64,000 nucleotides of DNA from Lingula anatina (lineage: Eukaryota > Brachiopoda > Lingulata > Lingulida > Lingulidae). Shown piece by piece: positions 47,167-59,934 of this stretch. The stretch lies in the NCBI RefSeq assembly GCF_001039355.2, contig NW_019774403.1:304436-368435 (forward strand), written 5' to 3'. Numbering within the stretch: position 1 is the stretch's first letter; every line of letters starts with the position of its first letter. The notes beneath the pieces were generated by a model. It did no database searches, was not told where the DNA came from, and saw nothing but the letters and a program-made list of their open reading frames with translations. Made by a program: the position numbers and the translations under genes.

Positions 47167-50100
47167 ATATTAAAGATGAGGATGGTCAACAGAGAGTGAA
47201 AGGGAAGGGTTTTGAGGGTGAAATGATACAGAGTGAGAGATTGGTTGGTACATGTATGTCATGGTCATATAACATTCAGAAATTCAAGCTCACCTGTTTA
47301 TGTAGAGAGATCACAAAGCGCATTATGTTTGTAATAAACTCTTTGGAGCAGTATCTGTTGTTCAACATACCCATATCTTTTCTCTTTCAGATATTAGCAT
47401 TCTCTGTGTCTCTTCATCAAGTCTATCTAGAGTTGCAGGCATCCACAGACGCCATACAAGCCACTGACTGTGCTCTAGTAATACACAAGCTCAAAGGAGA
47501 GGTACAGGAAGTTTTAGCTTGCTGAAATTGGTCATGATAAAAGAAATAGTAATTTTGCTCTGTTTCATGATTATGAAAAAAGCAGTGATGTAATTAGTGC
47601 TTAGCAAAACATAAGCATATCTCTGTAAAATGATCAGCAGAATAAAATTGATCAAACATGCTTTTATAGCATGTATTTTATTTATAATCTTGAGTTTAAA
47701 GTTCAACGTTGACTTGAATGTTCTAAAAAAATTATCATTTTCTCAGCTTGTTGCATAAATGGTATCAGCACTTCTAAACAAATATAGAATTTAATTTTTT
47801 ATTTCTGACAGATCAAGCTGAAAGTGAACATGACATTGGGCGAGGAGATTCAGCTGACAGCAAAGTTTGCACAAACTCCAGTCATGGAGATGAAAATCAC
47901 TCCTAAGAAAACAGAAAATCAAACAGAACAAGAACAAACAGAGGGTGCAGAAACTACTAGTCAACAAAGCCAAGAACAAGTACAGGTAAAAGACTCTCTC
48001 TCTCTGTCTCTCTTCTTGACTTCTAAATATACTCCCTCCCCACTCACAGTGTTGTCAGTTCTTGGGAGGAGTTAATATCACTTGAATAAACTGGACCCAA
48101 CTACAAAGCTTGTTGTTGCTATACTTAGTCTAAATCTTTATTTTAACTTTTCTCTTAAACCTACTCACTCTTTAAAGGTTTTTTCTGCCAAAAAGGCTGG
48201 GAAATTGATCAGGAAAAGAATTTTGCCTTAAATCAATATGAATTTTCAGAAAAACAGTTCTGAAATCAGTATTTCACATTTCCCTTAGCTAAATAGAACA
48301 AATGTTATCATTTTTCTAAGCTATGTTATTTAAGTGTGAGGGCAGTGAAAGTTGAAATAATAATAATTATCACTGCAGCCTACTGACAACAACGTGGTGG
48401 ACCTCCACACTCTAGAGCGGGTGATACTGAATGCCTTCAGTACAGCCAGCGTAACCTTCAGTGTCAAGCCACATGTCAGGACGTCTGGAATACACCTCAA
48501 CTTTATAGAGAAGAGAATAGACAGGAAAAGTGATGCAGGATTGAAGGTATGGATATGGGATGTGCAAGTAAATTGATTTATTGCAGGGCATGAGCCAGCA
48601 GATACTATTGAAACTGTTCAGTTTGACATATATATTGACACTATGATTATGATAGACTACAATAAGGTAATGTTAGACCACAGTAGTATAAGGTACATAC
48701 CAGAAAAGGGTGCTGTCACTCACAGATAGTTTGTCAATTTTACACATTTTAAGGTTGGATTCCCATTGTTTTCTGCTATTATTCCATTGTTGATAACACC
48801 TTAAAATTTGATTTAAGCATTTTTAAAGTAAAATGTTTCCAACAAAAAAGTACCTCCTTATAATGATACATTCTGTTTTTCTTCTTATTAACATTAATAT
48901 TTTGGTTGATAAAACAAGTTTTCTATGTATAAAAGCATTAAAAAAATACTTATTTCAGTTTGGAAACGGAGCACCTCCCAAGCCCCCGCGAGTCCAGGAT
49001 CGTCGGCTGCTGGTCAAAATCATCAAGGCCAATAATTTAGGTGCTACTGAGTTTGGTAAGACGTGGTGCACCCCTGTTCTGCTTGTTGTGTTGTATGCAG
49101 TACTAACAACCTTTTTATCTTCCATAGAGAAATAGACCCCAGCTTCACAACTGAAGTTTACCCGATATTGGTCTTAGTTTTTAGAAAGAAAATGTTTTGT
49201 CAGTTTTCACTCTGCATATATTGATGGCAGCCTAGTATTAAGTGTGCTATAAGGCCTGTCTAACTTAGAGAAATAAAGGACCATTGCTTTAAAATAAGAG
49301 GCCATTCCCAGACCCTGTCATACTTACTGTGGATCTATCTATCTCCGAGGGGAGTTTCGCTAAATTGCAATCAATGTAAGTGGCTTAGATGTCAGTCATG
49401 CCTACCGAAGCTGCTAGTGGGTAATTAATTATGTCTAATATTTATAGAGGTAAGCCAGTATATAACAATTCTGTTCTTTTATCTGTAGCGAGAACTTAAC
49501 AATTCACAGAGTCATGTGAACTAAAGCTTTTCATGATTTGCACAGCATATAGACCCACTTACAATGACAGATAATTTTCCACTTTTGTTATCACACTGTT
49601 AAGCATTAAAGAACCTCCTGCCAAAAAAGCTATCAAACTACTAAGTGTTTAAGAACCTCTTGTCAAAGGCATTGATCTTTTCGCTTTTAATTTTTACCTA
49701 ACAGCACTATTTTTTTTTAAGTCCACCCATGTAACTTTTCAAATATAGCTCACGTCTGTTTAAAAGGGACATACTTTATTATAAAACAGATATTCAAATT
49801 TCTTAAGATTTTATCACCTAGAGCTTATCTTGCCTGTAGTAATTTAAATTGTTCTTGTACACACTATAAGCCTAAATAGATAGAAAAGACAATGATCTCT
49901 ACTGCAGTTTGTTGCTTCTAACAACCATATGCTTTTGTATAGTTTACCCTGTGTACTGCATGTATCTCTGTGCTGATGCTGTATCTGTATATTTAGGCAC
50001 GGCAGATTGGAGTGAGACGTGTACAGGTAACAGATAGGTTCAAAACAAGGGGCAAATCCAGACTTCAGAGTGGTCAAAATATTGAGTTATTTTCAACTTG

Positions 50101-53100
50101 TGAAAAATTGATAATAAATGAATAAAATTGACAAATTTTAAAAAGAACAGTAATCTGCTTCATAAATCTAAAGGAAAAAAAACAGCCCCTTTTCTTGTAA
50201 AACAATTTTTTTCTGGGTTTGTTCCTTGTAGAAAAATATAATCATGCAGTGTCCACTTGATGTCTTTACTATGTGTGAGTCTTTATTTCCCTGGCTCTGG
50301 TTTCATTATTAAGTGTGATTTCTGATGTTTTCCTTTTTCATCATTGTACCATCCCATTAGGTCTTTATGGTCATTGAATGGGGGGGGGTTAAGATAAATT
50401 AAAATTATTATTATTATATGCCAGTACTTGTGTACATTTACGATTGTAAGTAGGTTCTTTCACAAAGCCCTACTTTATTTTTTACAATGACTGATAACTG
50501 TTATGAGTCACAGTATCTAGTAAGAAAATAAGTTACTTCATTAATATACAGTACAATGTATAAAGTTTTTTTTTTACTGCAAAGATTTTTTGCATTATTG
50601 ATTTTTAAAGTGCATAACCACTGGTAAGATAGCATTTTTCTTGTGGGTATACTTAGACAGGACTGGCTGTTTGTGGTATTCAAATTATTAATGTTCTTTT
50701 CAGGGTTATTATTTGATATTTTGATATTTTATGAAAAAAAATTTAGATCTGGGAGCTTTTCTATGTGGTTAGATCGGCTACAGGTCCTAAACTTTTAATT
50801 ACTGCACACTTACTCCTTTTTTGGATTTTGTTCTCACTGTCTTTGTTTGGCTTTGTCTTAATATTGGGTAGGGATATGTTGTATATTTTTTCTTTATAAT
50901 TGATTACAAAGACTAAAATTAATTTTTTATCGAGGTTTTCATTTTTGCAATCTAATAACATTTTACCTGGGATTCTGTCAACAATTATGAGGCAGCAAAT
51001 TTCGTAATTTTCATTATATTAAAAGAATAATTTCTTAAAAGTGAAAGAATATTGCAAACTTGTAAATGTATGCTGTTTTTGTTGACAGATGATCTTGGAT
51101 ATTGTTCCCAACAAGTTTCACTGCTGTTTTATGTCCATTTTTTCTTTTTCTCAATCCTAACCCTTTCTGCAGACGAGGGGTGCACACATATGGAATTAAA
51201 AAAAGAGTCAGATTTTCACATCTTCAGCAGATTATAGCATCTTGTTTGTTATAATCAGTAGAATTTGCATTGAAATTTTCAGTTCCATGGAATTGTTTAA
51301 GTTCTACAAACATGAGAAGCTATATTTGCAGGAGGGGTATGAAGTCTGATGCTTTTCGAAAAAATATGTATTATATGATTATAAAATATAATATTGTGAA
51401 TCTAAGATGCCCTTGCCTGGTATCTAACTGTTTTAAAAATAAGAAGTATTTTTTCTACAGAAGTTTTAGAATGACCTCAGAATGTTATAGGCTGTGGAAT
51501 GTAAGCCCAGTTGATAACTACAGTGTGATGTTTGCATTATTAAAGNAGTTGGTGGAAGGATGAAAAGCTTTGATAATGAGGGCTTTACTGATGTATTCTC
51601 TAACAGCTATTGTTCTGTATTATTCCCAAATGAAAACTATATTTATCTGCTTAAGTGACAATAGCAGGCTGGAAAAAAACTTTACATTTGTTTTGCAACA
51701 TGTCATCAGACATTGGTGCTGGGTATCATTGATAATATAGAATACTACTACTCTCTCTCTCTCTCCCACCCTTCATTCCGGCATCTCCTTTAGCCTTCTC
51801 TCATTTTCATCACCTAATTCCCTGCCTTTCAAACTCAGAAAATAAGTTATGGTTGTCAGTTTTTAAAGGATTTCTGTTTACAACATACATTCACATTAAT
51901 TAATAAATAGCCAAAGTCTTTAAAACCATGCAGGCTTGAATTTTGGGCACCCCTGATGTCTGCCATTTATCCTTGGTAAATGAGACGTCTGTGTGTATTA
52001 ATTTACAGCTTCTATTGGATCATTGTAGTAGACAGAATGCCAGAGGTTGAGAATATTGATTCTATTATTGCTGGTAAATGTGATTGCCTGTGCAACCCAA
52101 AGTGATATTGGCATTAATGGCAGAGGTTTTAATCTCAGTGGACAGCTCAGTTTTTTCAACTGTCATATATAGTTTTTCTTTAAACTCAGTGACGGCCAAA
52201 GAAACCTGATTTCTTTTTGTCTTTGTGAAGTCTCTAAAATTGTGAAATCTCTAAAATAGAAAATATTTATTTTAGTTGTTTGTGTTTCTTGCAGTCAGTG
52301 ATACTAAGGGCACTGAAGAAACCTGTCACATGTTTAAGTTAGAATTGATTATTATAAAAAAGTTAGGTTTTATTAATAACAAAAATACATTTTCACACGG
52401 GTTTAACAAATGAAATGAATTAAATTTCAGTTGGATAAAGGAAAATTAGAACAGATCAAAGAAGACATGTCTTTCTAATTTTAAAATTTCCTTCTGTAAA
52501 GTGTTATCTAAAGAATCTTACTCTGGCGTACAAATGGACTGGCTGGTGTCAGGTATTTTTGCTTATTTTCAATATTCCATTAGAATTGTTCAATTTCATC
52601 CATCCAGGCCTGTAAGCAGCAGTTTCAAAGCATTGGATGTTTTTTTATTTTAATTTTTATTTATTATTATTTTTTTTTTATTGGAGCATTTTACCCCCTT
52701 GGTGGAAATGACATGAAATAAAGCTTGGAATCAGAGTGGACCTTTTACGACAAAATGGGGAAGCTTTTCTGTACCTCCCAAAACCACCCTACCTTCAGCA
52801 ATTCAAGCCTACACCTCAAAAGACCTCTTTGCTTCAAGCTGGTTAGAGAAAACTTGTGTAATAAAAAAAGCTCTGTGAAGATAAATCAATGTAATTAGAT
52901 GGAGAGGAAAGACATTTGAACACCTCGTTTATTATAGGGCCTACATTCAACGTTGCTGACTCAAGATCAGCAGCATACCAGGAACTAAAAGTTCTTTTGG
53001 CTCCTTGAACACCCTGAGAACCAGTGCATATAAAAGTAATTGATTGTTTTATGGGAATGAGTGAAACATCCATAACTTACAATATGCTGGCATTTGGATT

Positions 53101-56100
53101 ATTTGGCAAATGTGAAATATTGTAAATTGAAAATGGAATGCTTTTTTCAATTCTAGGTTTTTATAGTATTTTTATTTTTTGCATTAAACATTGTTTATGT
53201 TTGTGCAAAGTCCAGCTGTTTATTTTTTTTACCTGTGAAGTCAGTGTGTTTGTGCAAAGTCTAGCTGTTTATTTTTTTTACCTGTTAAGTCAATTTTTGC
53301 ATGGAAAGAAGAAAAAAAAGGGGAGAGAGATAGAGAGAGAGAGGGGGGGGGGAGGGAGCTAAGATTTGGTGGAATTGGTATAATAAGGCACCCTTGAAAT
53401 TGCTATTTTCAGTTTGTTAGTGGTATTTTGGTATTTTTAAAGCATGTTCCTCATTTGTTTAGTCAAGTTAAGAAAACAACAGATATTTAACTGCATCTTT
53501 TAAATAACTAAGGTAACTAAGTTAAATATGTGAGCTACAAAAAGAGGTTCAGTTCTTGAAACAAAAAATGCATGAACTTTCCTGTCACTTAAGAATCAAC
53601 TTCCTTGACATGTAATAAAACATATTGAATTTAAAGAGCAGTGAGAATTATTTTGTTCTTAATTGATATAGTTGACAACAGACTTTATGCCAAACACTTT
53701 TATCATTGCCCATGACATGTTCAATAGGAAGTGTGAAACATGGCCTCTTGTCAAAATTGGTAAAATTACTCTAAAGAAACATAGGAGCCACTCATGACTG
53801 GCTTTAAATTGCAAATTAAATATGACTTTAGATTGACAATCAACATGACTTTGAAAAGGCACATTTCAATTGTAATTTACTTATCTGGACTTTTTAAAAC
53901 AATTGTTTGTGTGGTGTTTGGCTTATAAGTTAAAAAGAAGTGAATACATAAATAATTCAGTTGAAAGTATTTGTTTGTGTAAAGATTTATCTTCTGAATA
54001 TCATTAAAATTTTTAACCTTAATATGCAGGGTATATTCAGATCCTGCTGTATAAAATCACAAATTTGTGATAACCACACGGGCAGGATACGTTGATTTAT
54101 TGATGTTTCATTCAGTGGTTTTCCCTAATTTTTTATCTAACCAATGAACCTACAATAAAATCAGACACTTTTCTGATAAGATAGATTTCTTGAACCTCAC
54201 TTTATGAAATATGAGTCATCATATATTATTTTATTTTTTGTCATTTTAATATGAAAATAAAACATGTTGATACTATTGTTTATTTTAATTCATTTTTTTC
54301 TGTAATGCTGTACATATTAAAATACTTTTGGTTCAAGATCAGCATTTCAATTGTAACATGGCATCTCTTGTGAAATGATATTATTTGATAGTAACATTGT
54401 TTCATTTTAGCTGTAACATTGTATCATTTATTTGTCACATTGCATCATGTCACTTGTGACATTGTATCATTTTAGTTGTAACTGCATCATTTCACTTGTA
54501 GTATTGTAACATTTTTGTTAACCTTGTATCATTTCAGAATGAGAGCAACATGCTGGTGCAGTTCACAGGTCTGCAGCGTGGAACATTCCTGCCCAAAGTG
54601 ACCAGTGTCCACTCCATGCAAGAAGACAATCACCTGGTCAGTAGAGAGAGAATGAGAAAGAGAGAGAGAGAAAGTCAAAAGGGGTGAAATAATATTAAAG
54701 AGGAGGATGGTGGACAGAGAGTGAAAGGGAGGAGATTTGAGGGTGAAATAATAAAGAATGGGAGAATGGTTGGAACATAAACTTAATGGTCCATTTAAGT
54801 CTTTTAAATCTGAAAATTTCTTTTTTGTATAGAAAAATAAATTGTATTACATTTGTTATAAACTCCCAGGAGCATATCTTTTCTTTTTCAGATATTAGCA
54901 TTCTCTGTGTCTCTTCATCAAGTCTATCTAGAGTTGCAGGCATCCACAGACGCCATACAAGCCACTGACTGTGCTCTAGTAATACACAAGCTCAAAGGAG
55001 AGGTACAGGAAGTTTTAGCTTGCTGAAATTGGTCATGATAAAAGAAATAGTAATTATGCTGAGTTTCATGATTATGAAAAAAGAAGTGATGTAATTAGTG
55101 CTTAGCAAAACATAAGCATATCTCTGTAAAATGATCAGCAGAATAAAGTTGATCAAACATGCTTTTATATCTTGTATTTGATTTATAAACTTGAGTTTAA
55201 AGCTCAACGTTGACTTGAATGTTCTAAAAAAAAATATCATTTTCTCAGCTTGTTGCTGAAAATGGTATCATCTTCAGCACTTCTAAACAAATAAAAAATT
55301 TCATTTTTTATTTCTGACAGATCAAGCTGAAAGTGAACATGACATTGGGCGAGGAGATTCAGCTGACAGCAAAGTTTGCACAAACTCCAGTCATGGAGAT
55401 GAAAATCACTCCTAAGAAAACAGAAAATCAAACAGAACAAGAACAAACAGAGGGTGCAGAAACTACTAGTCAACAAAGCCAAGAACAAGTACAGGTAAAA
55501 GACTCTCTCTCTCTCTCTGTCTCTCTTCTTGACTTCTAAATATACTCCCTCCCCACTCACAGTGTTGTCAGTACTTGGGAGGAGTTAATATCATTTAAAT
55601 AAACTGGACCCAACTACAAAGCTTGTTGCTGCTATACTTAGTCTAAATATCTATTTTAACTTTTTTCTTAAATCTACTCACTCTTAAAAGGTTTTTCTGC
55701 CAAAAGGCTGGTAAATTGACCAGGAAAAGAATTTTGCCTTAAATCAACATGAATTTTCAAAAAAACAGTTCAGTATTTCACATTTCCCTTAGCTAAATAG
55801 AACAAATGTTACCATTTTTCCAAACTATGTTATTTAAGTGTGAAGGCATTGAAAAATTGAAAATAATAATTATCACTGCAGCCTACTGACAACAACGTGG
55901 TGGACCTCCACACTCTAGAGCGTGTGATACTGAATGCATTCAGTACAGCCAGTGTAACCTTCAGTGTCAAGCCACATGTCAGGACGTCTGGAATACACCT
56001 CAACTTTATAGAGAAGAGAATAGACAGGAAAAGTGATGCAGGATTGAAGGTATGGATATGGGATGTGCAAGTAAATTGATTTATTGCAGCGCATGAGCCA

Positions 56101-59100
56101 GCAGATACTATTGAAACTGTTCAGTTTGACATATATATTGACACTATGATTATGATAGACTACAATAAGGTAATGTTAGACCACAGTAAGTAGAAGATAC
56201 ATACCAGAAAAGGGTGCTGTCACTCACAGATAGTTTGTCAATTTTACACATTTTAAGCATGGATTCCCATTGTTTTCTGCTATTATTCCATTGTTGATTA
56301 CACCTTCAAATTTGATTTAAGCATTTTTAAAGTAAAATGTCTCCAACAAAAAAGTAATAAAAAGCACCCTTGTCTTACTTTAAATGATACATTTTGTTTT
56401 TTTTTCTTATTAACATTAATATTTTGGTTGATTAAACAAGTTTTCTATGTATAAAAGCATTTTAAAAATACTTATTTCAGTTTGGAAACGGAGCACCTCC
56501 CAAGCCCCCGCGAGTCCAGGATCGTCGGCTGCTGGTCAAAATCATCAAGGCCAATAATTTAGGTGCTACTGAGTTTGGTAAGACGTGGTGCACCCCTGTT
56601 CTGCTTGTTGTGTTGTATGCAGTACTAACAACCTTTTTATCTTCCATAGAGAAATCCCCAGCTTCACAACTGAAGTTTACCCGATATTCAATTATTGGTC
56701 TTAGTTTTTTAGAAAGAAAATGTTTTGTGGGTTTTCACTCAATGTATTTTGATGGCAGTCCAGTATTTAGTGTGCTATAAGGCCTGTCTAACTTAATGAA
56801 ATAAAGGACCATTGCTTTAGAATAAGGGACCATTCCCAGACCCTGTCATACTTACTGTGGATCTATCTATCTCCGAGGGGAGTCTCGCTAAATTGCAATC
56901 AATTTAAGTGTCTTAGATGTCAGTCACGCCTACTGAAGCTGCTAGTGGGTAATAAATTATGCCTAATATTTATAAAGGTAAACCAGTATATAATAATTCT
57001 TTTCTTTTATCTGTCCCAAGAACGTAACAATTTACACAGTCATGTGAACTAAAGCTTTCCATGATTTGCACAGTATGTAGACCCACTTATATTGACAGAT
57101 AATTTTCCACTTTTGTTATCACACTATTAAGCATTAAAGAACCTCCTGCCAAAAAGATATCAAACTGTCAGGTGTTTAAGAACCTCTTGTGAAAGGCATT
57201 GATCTTTTCACTTCAGATATTCAAATTTTTAAAGATTTTATACCTAGAGCTTATCTTGCCTGTAGTAATTTAAATTGTTCTTGTACACACTATAAGCCTA
57301 AATAGATAGAAAAGACAATGATCTCTACTGCAGTTTGTTGCTTCTAACAACCATATGCTTTTGTATAGTACCCTGTGTATGGCATGTATCTCTGTGCTGA
57401 TGCTGTATCTGTATATTTAGGCACGGCAGATTGGAGTGAGACTTGTACAGGTAACAGATGGAATCGAAACAAGGGGCAAATCCAGACTTCAGAGTGGTCA
57501 AAATATTGAGTTATTTTTAACTTGTGAAAAATTGATAATAAATGAATAAAATTGACAAGTTTAAAAAAGAACCGTAATCTGCCTCATAAATCTAAAGGAA
57601 AAAAAAAACAGTCCCTTCTCTTGTAAAACATTTTTCTGGGTTTGTTCCTTGTAGAAAAAAATATAATCATGCAGTGTCCACTTGATGTCTTTTCTATGTG
57701 TGAGTCTTCATTTCCCTGGCTCTGGTTTCATTATTAAGTGTGATTTCTGATGTTTTCCTTTTTCATCATTGTACCATCCCATTAGGTCTTTATGGTCATT
57801 GAATGGGGGGGGGGGGGTTAAGATAAATTAAAATTATTATTATTATGTGCCAGTACTTGTGTACATTTACGATTGTAAGTAGGTTCTTTCACAAAGCCCT
57901 ACTTAATTTTTTACAATGACTGATAATTGTTATGAGTCACAGTATCTAGTAAGAAGATAAGTTACTTCATTAATATACAGTACAAAGTTAAAGTTTTTTT
58001 TTTTAACACTATTGATTTTTAAAGTGCATAACCATTGGTAAGATGCCGTTTTTCTTGTGGGTATACTTAGACAGGACTGGCTGTTTGTGGTATTCAAATT
58101 ATTAATGTTCTTTTTAGGGTTATTATTTGATATTTTGATATTTTATGAAAAAAAGTATAGATCTGGGAGCTTTTCTGTGTGGTTAGATCGGTTACAGGTG
58201 CTAACCTTTTAATTACTGCACACTTACTCCTTTTTTGGATTTTGTTCTCACTGTCTTTGTTTGGCTTTGTCTTAATATTGGGGTAGGGATATGTTGTATA
58301 TTTTCTTTATAATTGATTACAAAGACTAAAATTAATTTTTTATCGAGGTTTTCATTTTTGCAATCTAATAACATTATACCTGAGATTCTGTCAACAATTA
58401 TGAGGTAGCTAATTTCTTTTCTCATATTTTTAAAAAGAATAATTTCTTAATGGTGAAAGAATATTGCAAACTTGTAAATGTATGCTGTTTTTGTTGACAG
58501 ATGATCTTGGATATTGTTCCCAACAAGTTTCACTGCTGTTTTATGTCCATTTTTCTTTTTCTCAATCCTAACCCTTTCTGCAGATGAGGGGTGCACACAT
58601 ATGGAATCAAAAAAGTGTCAGATTTTCACATCTTCAGCAGATTATAGCATCTTGTTTGTTGTAATCAGTAGAATTTACATTGAAATTTTCAGTTCCATGG
58701 AATTTTTAAAGTTCTACAAACATGAGAAGCTATTTTCGCAGGAGGGGTATGAAATCTGACACTTTTCGAAAAAATATATTGTATGATTATAAAATATAAT
58801 ATTGAGAATCGAAGATGCCCTTGCCTGGTATCTAACTGTTTTAAAAATAAGAAGTATTATTTCTACAGAAATTTTAGAATGACCTCAGAATGTTATAGGC
58901 TGTGGAATGTAAGCCCAGTTCATAACTACAGTGTGATGTTTGCATTATTAACATTAGAGATTTTACAACCAGTGAAACAGATTAGAATCTAGATATGTGA
59001 AATCCATATAGTGTTTGGGAAAGAGAGCATGAAAATTATTTGAATTAAAGATGGTTTAATACTTTTAAAATGCTGTCATAGAAAAAAGAGTTTTGATGAT

Positions 59101-59893
59101 GATAAGAAGTTGACACGAGAAGTTGACACGAAACATGCTGATTAGATTCTAGTGATAAAGTAGTACATTTATACTTTAGAGAAAAAAAATGTCTTTTAAA
59201 TTATGTCTTATCTTGGTATTCCTCAGCCTGCACTGACCCCTATTGTCTGGTCGAGATGGACTATCCCTCTCAGAAGCACATCACCAGTGTGGTCAAGGGG
59301 ACACAGAACCCGTTCTGGGATGAACACTTTCTTTTGTAAGTTAATATAAAACAATTGGTAACTTGACTCATGGGAAATGTCAGACAGTCTCTTACATTTT
59401 GTAGGAACATTTATTTTTATTTTTATTTTTTTTGCACAATTTGTATAGATTTATTTAAGTTGGAAAATGTCAGGCATAGAAGGAGGAAGCAGAGTATAAG
59501 ATGACAAGCACATTGTATTGTACCTGAGCGTGATAGTTCAGGTAATTCAGGGTTTACTGACAACCTTCAAAATTGATTGAATTTAGCCCTGCGTCTTGGG
59601 TTCCGTCTGCGGCCTTGAAAAGTACTTGAAATTGCTCTTATCCTTGAAAAGGGTTTGTATTCCATTATTTTCGTCCTTGAAAGTTATTGAATTCGATCAC
59701 TAAACAGTTTGTTAAAAATTATTTGAAATCTTGTGTTTATTTTTGCCTGAATGTAGGTAATAATTTGCAGAAGGAAAGAAAACCTTTTTGGAAATAATTT
59801 GAATTTGTAATTTTCAGGCTTCATCATCAGAAGTTTAGTAAAATGAAACTAGTCTTATCTTTTTCTTTTGGTATGTGCATTTATAAATGACAG

Positions 59894-59934
<41 letters not shown>

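Larger units (their letters stand above)
44151..51545. repeat. First copy of the duplicated C2CD2-like block
   Basis: It is co-linear with 51547 to about 58935, beginning AGTTGGTGGAAGGATGAAAA. It ends TTTGCATTATTAAAG at the single n, where the other copy reads TTTGCATTATTAACATT and continues. It contains exons 2-6 and the flanking introns. The break coincides with the n, which identifies it as two contigs covering the same locus. Confidence 0.85.
51547..58935. repeat. Second copy of the duplicated C2CD2-like block (probable second haplotype)
   Basis: It repeats 44151-51545 in order with scattered substitutions and small indels, for example a 50-base tandem duplication at about 53197-53290 that is single in the other copy (near 45770-45820). 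The block then continues into unique sequence that carries the rest of the C2 domain. Confidence 0.85.

Noticed and set aside
47037-47525. 162-aa plus-strand frame
   Set aside because: It reads from exon 2 through a (GA)n-containing intron into exon 3. The canonical acceptor TCTCTTTCAG at 47390 and intact SMP alignment show these are separate exons.
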